Assembly (NCBI RefSeq): GCF_010820665.1
Contig: NZ_JAAIKC010000003.1
Coordinates: forward strand, 248,001 to 312,000
Length of the DNA stretch: 64,000 nt
Reading direction: 5' to 3'
Source of the DNA: Paenibacillus sp. SYP-B3998
GTDB lineage: Bacteria > Bacillota > Bacilli > Paenibacillales > NBRC-103111
The first letter of the stretch is position 1, and each line of letters begins with the position of its first letter. A model generated the notes under the pieces. It worked only from the letters and a program-made list of their open reading frames with translations, searched no databases and was not told where the DNA came from. Shown one piece after another: positions 35,599 to 44,327 of the stretch. The translations under genes and the position numbers were made by a program.

Positions 35599-36510
35599 AT
35601 GCAGAAAATGGCGAATGTTCATACGGACGTTTTACTTTGTGTAACCAAGTTGCGCGAGGAAGAGAAACGAATCTATGATTTTCTTTTGAACTGGGATATT
35701 AACGTTCAAATCAATTTAGATTCAATGGAGTTACCGTTGGGTGGAAATCTTTCTGAGCAAGTAGGGATCGCGCTGATTCGTTGCCTCTCACAAAAGAAGG
35801 CGCTTAGCAGATCCACGCTGTTGGAATTGTCTGGCGTAGAAACCTTGAATTCCGTTAAGGCAATCACCATTTGTACAAATAAAATCCATCAAGCTATTGT
35901 TTTTGATAAATTCAACATTCCGCAACCACAATTTAAGGTGGCTTTTACGACTTCCAACCTTCTTGAGTCGCTAGAAGACTTTGGTAACCTCTTTGTCATT
36001 AAACCTCCAAGTTCATCTTGGGGGAGAGGCATTGCAAGAATCGTTGGAAAGGATTGTCTTGACGGATGGCTCGCGGCGAGGGAATCATTAGACCCTACGC
36101 AACAGTCGTTTCCTGTGCTTGTTCAAGAATATGTGGAGAAGGGGGACTATGATATTCGGGTTGTCATTGTAGGCAGAAAGCCGATTGTAGCTTTTCGGCG
36201 CGTGTCTTTAGATAATTGGAAAACGAATACGCATCTAGGTGCGGAAATCGAACCGATGGACATTAACAATGAAATTGCAACCATAAGCAAACAACTGAGC
36301 CATATTTTAGGTGGAGGTATTTATGGTCTGGATCTATTTTATGACTATAAAAATAAGCGATATGTAGTTTGTGAAATTAATCAGAACCCAGAATTCGCGC
36401 AATCGTGGAAAATACATGGGGTCGACGTCGCCTATCATATCGCCCAGTATGTGAAGGATAAACTATCCTTGAAAAGTAACAAGAGGGAAACGATCCATTC
36501 TTATTCATAG
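35599..36510 (+). CDS. LysX/ArgX-like carrier-protein ligase (ATP-grasp)
   Basis: ATP-grasp ligase of about 303 residues predicted to join the alpha-amino group of glutamate (or a relative) to the C-terminal Glu of the LysW-type carrier. Family motifs: FVIKPPSSSWGRGIARI (about 130-146), VQEYVEKGDYDIRVVIVG, NWKTNTHLGA (substrate loop) and CEINQNPEF (metal binding). Glutamate versus aminoadipate preference cannot be read with certainty; the rest of the operon favours glutamate. Starts at ATG 35599 or 35608. The N-terminal domain is divergent from canonical LysX. Confidence 0.85.
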   Translation: MQKMANVHTDVLLCVTKLREEEKRIYDFLLNWDINVQINLDSMELPLGGNLSEQVGIALIRCLSQKKALSRSTLLELSGVETLNSVKAITICTNKIHQAIVFDKFNIPQPQFKVAFTTSNLLESLEDFGNLFVIKPPSSSWGRGIARIVGKDCLDGWLAARESLDPTQQSFPVLVQEYVEKGDYDIRVVIVGRKPIVAFRRVSLDNWKTNTHLGAEIEPMDINNEIATISKQLSHILGGGIYGLDLFYDYKNKRYVVCEINQNPEFAQSWKIHGVDVAYHIAQYVKDKLSLKSNKRETIHSYS

Positions 36511-36519
36511 GGAGGCACG

Positions 36520-37170
36520 ATGAAGAATACGTTGATAAACAAAGATCATTTTTTTTCACTTTCATTTGTGTTGTCAAGAGTTCTTAATACAGGTGTCATT
36601 ATGAGTATTGAGAAGAATGAGAATGAATTGAAAGGGCTAGAAAAGAGTATAAGCAAGATAACGAAAGCTAAGTATGTATCCTTATTTAATAGCTATACAG
36701 GAGCCGTTCACGCTGCACTATGGGGGCAAGACATTGGTCATGGTTCCTCTACACGGCTAGATCAAGCGAGTAAGCAGGAGCAGAAATTTATCCATTGGTT
36801 AGGTGTAAATGTAACATCTGATTCTGAAGTAAAGCTTGGATTTGAGAAACTATCCGTTAATTGGGACAATCTTGCACATATTGAAGATTGGGCAAAGGGA
36901 AAGCTCCAAAGCACTAGCGTTCTCGTTCTCGATTTTACGGAACTGGGCTTTGGTCCTTGTGCGGCCATAGCCCTGAATGAGCATGATGGTTGGAAAAAGG
37001 CAGAACGATTGAAGATTTTTGGCGCCTTTGATTTGAAAACGATGTGGACTCAGGAAGAAAGCGAATTGGATATTCAGCCAGCGATTCAATTTAACTATAG
37101 ACTAAGCCCTCTAGTGGCAGGTTGTGTAAAACTATCACTTCTAAAGAGGAGCAATGAGCATGAAGACTGA
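36520..37170 (+). CDS. Short DegT-like protein, probably a non-catalytic companion
   Basis: Protein of 216 residues, half the size of DegT/DnrJ/EryC1/StrS aminotransferases, yet with echoes of their layout: AKYVSLFNSYTGAVHAALW (about 48-66) where DegT has the cofactor phosphate loop, VLVLDFTELGFGP where the cofactor Asp is expected, FGAFDLKTMW where the lysine lies, and FNYRLSPLVAGCVKLSLLKR, close to the DegT NYRMSELQAA motif. I infer a shrunken paralogue acting as subunit of the next gene's enzyme. GGGAGG precedes the ATG. Its 3' end overlaps the aminotransferase start, suggesting coupled translation. Confidence 0.55.
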   Translation: MKNTLINKDHFFSLSFVLSRVLNTGVIMSIEKNENELKGLEKSISKITKAKYVSLFNSYTGAVHAALWGQDIGHGSSTRLDQASKQEQKFIHWLGVNVTSDSEVKLGFEKLSVNWDNLAHIEDWAKGKLQSTSVLVLDFTELGFGPCAAIALNEHDGWKKAERLKIFGAFDLKTMWTQEESELDIQPAIQFNYRLSPLVAGCVKLSLLKRSNEHED

Positions 37171-38482
37171 TTTTATACGAAAGCTGTTAGATCTCCCGAC
37201 CGATGCTTGGATTAACGATGAGTTAGCGTATAAGGGAGGACCAGCCGTTATACCCGAGGATGTTCGAAAAACGAATTTCCCGATCATCACGAAGGAAGAC
37301 GTCATGCAGATGCTCATTTCTATTCAGCAAGATGCGGATAGTGTAATTGACGAATTTACAGAAAAATATCGTCAGTATGTGGGTGCCAATTATGCGGTTG
37401 CTACAGCAAGCGGCACATCTAGTCTCCATCTTGCTCTCGTTGGGGCCGGAGTTGAGCCTGGTGATGAGGTTATTCTTCCTGCATTTACCTTTATTGCTAC
37501 AGCTCAAGCTGTTGTCGCTGCTAAGGCTATTCCGATTTTCGTCGATATCGACCCACAGACCTATTGCCTTGACCCCAATCAGGTTGAAAAAGCGATAACG
37601 AAGAAAACGAAAGCGATTATGCCTGTCCATGTGCATGGATTGCCTGCAGACTTAACTCGATTAAGACTGCTAAGCAATAAGCATTCATTACGACTTGTGG
37701 AGGATGCCTCACATGCCCACTCTGCTTCTCTCCATAACCAGGTATGCGGTTCTATTGGGGATAGTGCGGGACAGAGCTTGATGGCAGACAAAAACTTTCC
37801 AGTCGGAGGAGAAGGCGGTATTGCTTTCTTCAAAGAGCAGAAAGATTATTTAAGAGCGTTGGCTTTCCTTGAGGATTCGGGAATTGATTATAGAATGTCA
37901 TGGATTGCTGCGGCTTTCGGTATTAGTCAATTGGATCGTCTTCCTTACTATGATGCAATTCGTGCAAGAAACGCTGCCTATTTAACGAATGCTCTTTCAG
38001 AGACCAGACTGTTCAGCGGGCCTACCGTGCCTGAGGGCTCAAAACATAGCTATAACATGTACCGAATTAAACTTTCGCCAGAAAAGGTGGGGTTAGGAGA
38101 TTTAGATGACTTTAAAGTAAAGGAGGCTATTCAGGAACTCGTTATGAGTGAAGGTGTTTTTGCAAGAGAATGGCAAAACGTACCGATCCCAGGCCATCTT
38201 CCTTTTAAAAATAGGAAAGGATTTGGAAATGGCTACCCATTTTCGCTCTCGGAGCGTGAAGATTTTGGTTATGAGATTGAAAATTTCCCTGAAACTTTGA
38301 ACATGCTGCGCTCGACATTGACGATTTGCAGAGAGCTAAGATCGCCAATTGAATATGAACGTATACAAGCCTATGCGCTAGTATTTAAAAAAATCGATGC
38401 AAATCCGCAAATTATTCGTGAAATTGTAGAGAAAAATAAAAATCTCACCGTTTTATATGAAAGGGATGCGAGATTAGGATGA
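37160..38482 (+). CDS. DegT/DnrJ/EryC1/StrS family aminotransferase
   Basis: Pyridoxal-phosphate aminotransferase of 440 residues. TASGTSSLHLALVGAG (about 75-90), VEDASHAHSAS with the cofactor Asp, and the Schiff-base lysine in LMADKNFPVGGEGG (about 205-218) are all intact. These enzymes usually transfer an amino group to a keto group on a sugar-like substrate; here the natural substrate would be the ketose-like carrier-bound intermediate made by the operon's transketolase. ATG 37160 has AGAGGAG at 8 nt. It overlaps both neighbours. Confidence 0.88.
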   Translation: MKTDFIRKLLDLPTDAWINDELAYKGGPAVIPEDVRKTNFPIITKEDVMQMLISIQQDADSVIDEFTEKYRQYVGANYAVATASGTSSLHLALVGAGVEPGDEVILPAFTFIATAQAVVAAKAIPIFVDIDPQTYCLDPNQVEKAITKKTKAIMPVHVHGLPADLTRLRLLSNKHSLRLVEDASHAHSASLHNQVCGSIGDSAGQSLMADKNFPVGGEGGIAFFKEQKDYLRALAFLEDSGIDYRMSWIAAAFGISQLDRLPYYDAIRARNAAYLTNALSETRLFSGPTVPEGSKHSYNMYRIKLSPEKVGLGDLDDFKVKEAIQELVMSEGVFAREWQNVPIPGHLPFKNRKGFGNGYPFSLSEREDFGYEIENFPETLNMLRSTLTICRELRSPIEYERIQAYALVFKKIDANPQIIREIVEKNKNLTVLYERDARLG

Positions 38483-39531
38483 TGACATCTGACAATCGTA
38501 CGAAGCGGGTAGCCATTTTAGGCGGAAGTGGTTTCACGGGGGCTGAGTTATATCGTTTATTAAATAAACACCCTTTTCTCAAAGTAGACTTTGTGTCATC
38601 GGAATCTAAGGCGGGAGTTCCTGTAGAAAAATACTTTACAGCCTTTACCCACACCAAAAAAGTAAGTGCACTTACTTTCAAAAAAATCGCAGACCTCGAT
38701 GGCCACTATGACCTCATCTTCTCTTGTCTACCCAAGGGAGCCTTACCTCGCATGATTGAACAAGTCGCTGAACATACGGATTATATTTTTAATGTTAGCG
38801 GTGATTATCGTTTTTCAGACCCTGTATTATTGCAAAAGCATTATCCCGATACACTGAATCAGCCTATACAAGTGGCTAGTAAATACTATATTCCCGAATT
38901 CAGCGAGATCGATTCCAAAGTCAAAGTTGTCAATCTCCCTGGCTGCATGGCTGTTGCAACGATTTATTCCTTATATCCGCTTCTGGCCAATGAGCTGATC
39001 GAGAATCGTGTGGTCACCGATGCCAAAACAGGTTCAAGCGGAGGGGGGAAATCGAGTTCGGAGCATCATGCGGAGCGAGCCAATAATTTCAGACCTCATA
39101 GCATCCATGGACATCGGCATCGTCCAGAAATTGAGTTTGCTTTCGAGGATTATTTTAACAGCTCGTTAGAGCTTCAATTTACGGTGCATAGCCTTGATCT
39201 TCCCAGAGGTATATTGGTTACCTCTTACTCCGTGCTCAAGGAGGGTGTCTCCGAAGTTGATGTGAAGAAAGCATTCTATGGGAGCTATGCTCAGAAGCCA
39301 TTCATTCATTATTTCAATTCCAAAAATGGGTATCCGATGATTAAAACCGTGGCGGGGACGAATTACGCGGAAGTTGGCGTGTATGTGGATGGAAGCAGTT
39401 GTGTGTCCATTGCGAGCATCGATAATTTAATCAAAGGCGCTGCAGGACAAGCGATTCAGGCGGCAAATCTGTATCTTGGCTTCCCCGAGGAGACAGGGCT
39501 GCAAGCTGAATTAGGAGGAGTATGGCCTTAA
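38479..39531 (+). CDS. LysY/ArgC-like acyl-phosphate reductase
   Basis: NADPH-dependent reductase of 350 residues predicted to reduce carrier-bound gamma-glutamyl phosphate to the semialdehyde. The Rossmann motif is AILGGSGFTGAELYRLL (about 11-27), the catalytic Cys lies in NLPGCMAVAT (about 156), and the family segment KTGSSGGGKSS followed by HHAERANNFRPHSIHGHRH is present. It begins within the stop of the aminotransferase gene (ATGA overlap) and shares TAATG with the next gene, so these are translationally coupled. Confidence 0.88.
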   Translation: MMTSDNRTKRVAILGGSGFTGAELYRLLNKHPFLKVDFVSSESKAGVPVEKYFTAFTHTKKVSALTFKKIADLDGHYDLIFSCLPKGALPRMIEQVAEHTDYIFNVSGDYRFSDPVLLQKHYPDTLNQPIQVASKYYIPEFSEIDSKVKVVNLPGCMAVATIYSLYPLLANELIENRVVTDAKTGSSGGGKSSSEHHAERANNFRPHSIHGHRHRPEIEFAFEDYFNSSLELQFTVHSLDLPRGILVTSYSVLKEGVSEVDVKKAFYGSYAQKPFIHYFNSKNGYPMIKTVAGTNYAEVGVYVDGSSCVSIASIDNLIKGAAGQAIQAANLYLGFPEETGLQAELGGVWP

Positions 39532-41372
39532 TGTACAACCTACACGTAATTAAGCTAGGGAGCAGCACCATTGTTAACCGACCCGCTATTTTTGAGGAGA
39601 TTTATAAGGTCACCCAGAGAGGAGGCAAGGTTCTCTTGGTTGCTGGCGGCGCGGAAGGGATTAAACAGAAATATAAGCAGATCGATAGAGAAATCCCTTT
39701 TCTTACTTTGGAAAGCGGCGACGAAGTGCGCTATTGCTCTCCAGAGGAAATGCCGATTATTCGAGCTGCTTACCACGAATTTATTTTAGCTAAAGTCCAA
39801 GAAAACTTGAAGAAATATGATCTTAGCGTTTTTGCTCAATGCGGTGGTGAGAATCAGATCGTCACAGGTCAAAAAGCGAACCCCTTAAAGGTTATAAAAA
39901 ATAATAAAACCGTTATTGTCAGAGATTCTTTGTTTGGCAATTTCACGGGATGTAAGGTGGATTTCTTGAAATCGGCCCTACAAGCCTTTGATGTGGTATG
40001 TATAGCGCCACCCATTCTAGATCCTGAGCTGGGTGAGTTTATTAACATTGATGCGGATATGTTGGCTGCTCACTTGGCGGTGGAGCTTGAAGCGCAGCAT
40101 CTGCGCTTTGTTACGAGCACGCCGGGCATACTGAAGGATATTGAAGATGCAGGCTCAACCATTCAAGATGTTTATTTGGGCGATGAGGTTCATTCCATTA
40201 AAGGCAGGATGAAACAGAAGGTAAGGGCTGCTAACTTCGCGATTCATCAAGGAGTTTGCGACGTTTGTATAACGGGTCCTCATACCTTGGAGGGAACTGG
40301 TAAAACGTGGTTTTGGCAGATGGAAAGAGATCTGAATGATATGGATTTATTGAAAAAAGTGGCTCGAATTCCTTCGGTTTCAAAAGATGAGCATGAGCTT
40401 GCTTCTTATTTAGTGGATTATGTGCGTTATCCAGGAGTTTCGGGGCATATCGATGAGGTAGGTAACGTTGTTTTCCAAAAAGGAAATGGACCCTATCAGC
40501 TTATGCTATTAGGCCATATGGATACGGTTCCGCACAATTGGCAGGCTCAAAGTGACAATGAAGGAATTTCAGGTAGAGGTGTCGTCGATGCAAAAGGGTG
40601 CTTCGTTAATTTCATTGAGATGTTAAAAGAGGTTGAGGTTCCTGAGCATGGTTCCTTGCTTGTAATCGGAGCTGTAGAAGAAGAAATTTCGTCTTCCAAA
40701 GGCGCGCATTTTATCAGAGATCATTATCGGGCCGATGCCGTTATTATAGGCGAGCCTAGCGGCGAGCATAGTTTAACGCTAGGTTATTACGGATTGTTTA
40801 AACTGGAGATAACCATTCGTAAAGAACAGGAGCATACAGCTGCTAAGGACACAATGAGTGTAATTGATCAGTTGTATGTAGTTGTGGAAGAGATACGTAC
40901 AAGGGTACAGCATATCGACCCGCAGTGTCTGTCATCACTTATTGATGTGAAACATAGTAATCACAAAGGAATCCTAACGGTGACGGGGATACTGAACTTC
41001 AGGATATCTCCCTCCGCAGGTAAAGATTACAAGGCTAGCATTCCATTAGATTTTGGCGAAGACATAAGCGTGCAGGTGTTAAGAGCGACGCCTGGATTTG
41101 CCAATCCGCGGAATTGTACGCTAGTGAAAGCTTTCGTGCGCAGCTTCGCCAAGGAAGGAAAATCGATCCACTATATCAAAAAACGCGGAACCAGTGATAT
41201 GAACACTCTAGCAACAACCTGGGATTCTGTCCCTATGGTTGCTTATGGTCCTGGAGATTCAAGTTTAGATCATACGAATCATGAATACTTACATTTCCAC
41301 GAGGTGGAGACGACAAGAAAGATTCTAAAAGAAGCCGTTGATCAGTGGTTTCGGTTAAAGGTGGGGGAGTGA
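39531..41372 (+). CDS. Fused carrier-protein kinase and deacylase (LysZ-LysK type)
   Basis: Bifunctional protein of 613 residues. Residues 1 to about 265 are an amino-acid kinase domain (HVIKLGSST, VAGGAEGIKQKY, INIDADMLAAHLAVELEA), expected to phosphorylate the side-chain carboxylate of the carrier-bound substrate. From about 275 an M20 metallopeptidase domain follows, with LLGHMDTVP, SGRGVVDAKG, GAVEEEISSSKGA, IIGEPSG and GDSSLDHTNHEYL supplying metal ligands and the catalytic Glu; it should release the product from the carrier. In lysine pathways these are separate proteins. ATG 39531 is better placed to AGGAGGAG than ATG 39522. Confidence 0.87.
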   Translation: MYNLHVIKLGSSTIVNRPAIFEEIYKVTQRGGKVLLVAGGAEGIKQKYKQIDREIPFLTLESGDEVRYCSPEEMPIIRAAYHEFILAKVQENLKKYDLSVFAQCGGENQIVTGQKANPLKVIKNNKTVIVRDSLFGNFTGCKVDFLKSALQAFDVVCIAPPILDPELGEFINIDADMLAAHLAVELEAQHLRFVTSTPGILKDIEDAGSTIQDVYLGDEVHSIKGRMKQKVRAANFAIHQGVCDVCITGPHTLEGTGKTWFWQMERDLNDMDLLKKVARIPSVSKDEHELASYLVDYVRYPGVSGHIDEVGNVVFQKGNGPYQLMLLGHMDTVPHNWQAQSDNEGISGRGVVDAKGCFVNFIEMLKEVEVPEHGSLLVIGAVEEEISSSKGAHFIRDHYRADAVIIGEPSGEHSLTLGYYGLFKLEITIRKEQEHTAAKDTMSVIDQLYVVVEEIRTRVQHIDPQCLSSLIDVKHSNHKGILTVTGILNFRISPSAGKDYKASIPLDFGEDISVQVLRATPGFANPRNCTLVKAFVRSFAKEGKSIHYIKKRGTSDMNTLATTWDSVPMVAYGPGDSSLDHTNHEYLHFHEVETTRKILKEAVDQWFRLKVGE

Positions 41373-42179
41373 ATGGATACGATAACGAAGCCTGTTCAGG
41401 ATACAGATTTGATAACCAGCCTGACTACTTTAGCAACTGAATCAAGGAAGTTAATTATTGACATGGCTGCCACGCCCACTGGCTGTCATATTGGAGGAAG
41501 TTTGTCTGTCATCGATCTGCTTATAGCCGTGTATGCGAAATTCGTGAAAGATGAGCATACAGCCATCATCCTCAGCAAAGGACACTCAGCGGCTGCGTTG
41601 TACGCAGCGCTGTATGTATATGGGCTTATTGAGGAGAATCCTGCCCTGACTTACGGACAGAAGGGTTCCCTTTTTACGGGTCACCCGAATCATAAGCTGC
41701 CTCATATCCCATTTGCAACAGGCAGTCTAGGACATGGCGTTGCTTACGCAGCCGGATGGGCGCTAGCTCAGCAAATGAATCAGACGAATGGTTTGGGAAT
41801 TGTCATTGGTGGTGATGGAGAGCTTCAAGAGGGACTTTGCTGGGAAACTGCGCAGATTGTTCAGGCCAAATCAATTACGAATTTTGTATATATCGTCGAT
41901 TGTAATGGCGGTCAAAATGATGGTTTAATCCAAGAAATTTCACCACTTCCGAATCTCAGGCAGCGCTTTGAATCTTTCGGTTTTCGAGTTGAGGAAATCG
42001 ACGGGCACAGCATGGAGGCTATTCTTTCGGCATTAGAGCTCGATAATGAAAGACCGCTTGCATTGTTAGCTAAAACAATAAAAGGAAAGGGCGTTCAAGC
42101 TATTGAGGGGAATCCCGACGCTCATTATGCCAAAATTCCGGAGAAAATCGCAAGTAAATGGAAAAGGAGTTTACCATGA
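41373..42179 (+). CDS. Transketolase, N-terminal (TPP-binding) subunit
   Basis: Split-transketolase subunit of 268 residues. The thiamine diphosphate motif GDGELQEGLCWET with the closing Asn in VDCNGGQND is intact, as are LSKGHSAAALYAAL and FATGSLGHGV. With the next gene it forms a complete transketolase able to transfer a two-carbon hydroxyacetyl unit. Its place inside the carrier-protein operon suggests the acceptor is the carrier-bound semialdehyde. It starts directly after the previous stop; GGTGGGGGAG serves as ribosome site. Confidence 0.9.
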   Translation: MDTITKPVQDTDLITSLTTLATESRKLIIDMAATPTGCHIGGSLSVIDLLIAVYAKFVKDEHTAIILSKGHSAAALYAALYVYGLIEENPALTYGQKGSLFTGHPNHKLPHIPFATGSLGHGVAYAAGWALAQQMNQTNGLGIVIGGDGELQEGLCWETAQIVQAKSITNFVYIVDCNGGQNDGLIQEISPLPNLRQRFESFGFRVEEIDGHSMEAILSALELDNERPLALLAKTIKGKGVQAIEGNPDAHYAKIPEKIASKWKRSLP

Positions 42180-43093
42180 GTGTATCTGGAAGAGATGCCT
42201 ATAGGGACGAACTGACGAAACTAGCTTTTAGCAACGATAAAATCATCTGCATGGAAGCTGATTTGGGTGGGAAAAATCATTCGTTTCAGCAAAATCATCC
42301 TGATCGTTTTCTTAATTTAGGCATAGCTGAACTAGCTAGTGTGGATATGGCTGCGGGCTTAGCTGAGGCTGGTAAGATCCCGTTCTTTTCTACGTTTGCT
42401 TCTTTTGCTGCACTCAGAGCCGCTGAGAGCGTCAAATTAGCCATGGGGTATATGGAAAAAAATATTAAAATCGTAGCGGCTTACGGCGGTGTTTCCGGTG
42501 GTTGGTTTGGTACCACGCATCATTGCTTGGAAGATATCGCGATCATGCAATCGTTTCAGAATATTCGCATTGCCTGCCCGCATGGTGAAGCGGAAACGAG
42601 ACGAGTCATTCAAGAAGCTGCGCTCTCGGAAGAACCTTATTATATTCGTCTTTCCAGGAATGATGGCTTTGAAAGCCTAGAGAGAGAGGAGGGGAGAAGC
42701 TGTCGCGACCTCATAATCGAAAGGAAGGAAGGCATAATTCCGACGCTTTGCTTGATCTCGATTGGTGAGCAGGCAACTGAGCTATGTAATAAGATTTATG
42801 CTGAGCAGGCGTCTATTGTTCATGTTCATCTATGCTATGTGGACAGTCGAAGTCTGAAGGATGTCGCTTTTTTTCTAAGGGCCATTTCAGACAAAATTTT
42901 GGTCGTTGAAGAGCATAGAGCTACTGGCAGCTCGGCTTCTTATCTTGCTTTACTGCTGCCTAAATGCCGTGTATATTCACATGATTGCGGTGAAAAGTGG
43001 CCTATTTACGGAGGAACGCACGCGGATGTTTTGGATTATTTAGGTTTTGGACTAGAGCCGCTTCAACAGCAAATACGGGTTATAGGAGGCTGA
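42176..43093 (+). CDS. Transketolase, C-terminal subunit
   Basis: Second half of the split transketolase, 305 residues, with the pyrimidine-binding domain and C-terminal domain. MEADLGGKNHSF, NLGIAELASVDMAAGLAEAG with the catalytic Glu that activates thiamine, and GGVSGGWFGTTHHCLEDIA are typical. AAAAGGAG lies 6 nt before ATG 42176, and the gene overlaps the N-subunit by 4 nt (ATGA), a sign of equal synthesis of the two chains. Confidence 0.9.
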   Translation: MSVSGRDAYRDELTKLAFSNDKIICMEADLGGKNHSFQQNHPDRFLNLGIAELASVDMAAGLAEAGKIPFFSTFASFAALRAAESVKLAMGYMEKNIKIVAAYGGVSGGWFGTTHHCLEDIAIMQSFQNIRIACPHGEAETRRVIQEAALSEEPYYIRLSRNDGFESLEREEGRSCRDLIIERKEGIIPTLCLISIGEQATELCNKIYAEQASIVHVHLCYVDSRSLKDVAFFLRAISDKILVVEEHRATGSSASYLALLLPKCRVYSHDCGEKWPIYGGTHADVLDYLGFGLEPLQQQIRVIGG

Positions 43094-43094
43094 A

Positions 43095-44327
43095 ATGGTA
43101 TTTAGTATTCTAAAACCGAGAAATTTTCGTAATTTCTTCTTCTCTGATATTATTTCTGGATTCGGTGTGGGGATGAGCACGATTGGAGCAAATTGGTTTC
43201 TCATGGATCAAACGAATTCCATTGCCTCTATTGGCTTCATGCTTTCTTTAAATGTCATTGCCGGCTTTTTGATTTCACCATTTGTGGGCTCATTCATCGA
43301 TAAATTCAATAGGAAAGCAATTATTGTATGGACGTATCTTTTTCGTGCCCTGGCTATTCTGGGCATAACCGCGCTATTTTTCATATTTGGCTTCAAAATA
43401 GAGTATCTCTATTTGTTTACAATTGTAAATGGCGTTGGATGGACGATCTATATGTCAGCTTCAAGAAGTTTGGTGCAAGAACTGCTTCCAGAGAAGGATC
43501 TTATCAATGGAAATTCGCTCGTTGAGATTAGCTTGCAAGTGGGCATGTTCATGGCGGGGGCAGCCTCAGGTATCTTATATAAATATTTTGGATTTGAGAT
43601 TATCTTGATTGTAAACGCAGCTGCTTTTATTCTTAGTAGCCTGCTCTTATCAAGAGTTATCTATAGTCCAATCCTTGTCGAAAATAAAGAAGAGTCTTTT
43701 TATACAAATTTTAAGCATGGCATCAGTTACCTGAAAAATAGACCTTATCTATTCTTTCTAGGTGTTATTGCCATTATTCCTTTGATTTCCACGATGGTTT
43801 ACAATGTTGTGCTCCCAGGCTATGTCAATCAAAGCGTTCAAGGCGATTCTGTTGTTTTCGGATTATCCGATATGTGCTATGGCATTGGTGGCTTATTATC
43901 AGGCTTTATCGCAGCTCCGCTCGCCAAGAAATTTTCGAAAAATGGAACGGTTACGCTCTTTTTTCTCATTGCGGTTAGTGTCTTTCTGGCAATTGCCCTT
44001 AATAGCTACATTTGGCTGTTATACCTGGGCAGCATGTTAATCGGCTTAAGTAATTCCTCTTTACGTATCGTAATGAATACAACAATCATGGAAACTGTTT
44101 CCAAATCCTTCATGGGCAGAGCTATGTCCGTTTGGATGGCAATTTCGTTACTTTTGCAAACTGTATCTGCTCCGGGATTAGGGCTGTTGATCGATCATTA
44201 TTCTCCGGGTGTTGGATTTATTGGGATGAGTGCACTTATGCTTGTAGGGTTGGTTTTCCACTATATACTGGGAACTTCCTACAAAAAGAATCAAACTTAT
44301 GAAATCACTGAGGGAGGAACCCTATGA
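43095..44327 (+). CDS. MFS transporter, putative exporter of the operon product
   Basis: Major facilitator protein of 410 residues with 12 predicted helices, resembling MFS multidrug/macrolide-efflux type proteins (N-terminal NFFFSDIISGFGVGMSTI, then SFIDKFNRKAIIVW as the loop 2-3 motif A). It starts 1 nt after the transketolase stop with AGGAGG upstream and overlaps the next gene by 4 nt. Export of, or self-resistance to, the operon's product is the likely role. Confidence 0.85.
   Translation: MVFSILKPRNFRNFFFSDIISGFGVGMSTIGANWFLMDQTNSIASIGFMLSLNVIAGFLISPFVGSFIDKFNRKAIIVWTYLFRALAILGITALFFIFGFKIEYLYLFTIVNGVGWTIYMSASRSLVQELLPEKDLINGNSLVEISLQVGMFMAGAASGILYKYFGFEIILIVNAAAFILSSLLLSRVIYSPILVENKEESFYTNFKHGISYLKNRPYLFFLGVIAIIPLISTMVYNVVLPGYVNQSVQGDSVVFGLSDMCYGIGGLLSGFIAAPLAKKFSKNGTVTLFFLIAVSVFLAIALNSYIWLLYLGSMLIGLSNSSLRIVMNTTIMETVSKSFMGRAMSVWMAISLLLQTVSAPGLGLLIDHYSPGVGFIGMSALMLVGLVFHYILGTSYKKNQTYEITEGGTL

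Noticed and set aside
35442..35678. A 78-codon frame overlapping lysW
   Set aside because: It is the wrong frame; the LysW frame has the ribosome site and zinc and tail motifs.
37160..38482. Reading the operon as an arginine or lysine biosynthesis locus
   Set aside because: There is no homocitrate synthase, aconitase-like, ArgD or LysJ gene, and transketolase plus DegT enzymes have no role in those pathways.
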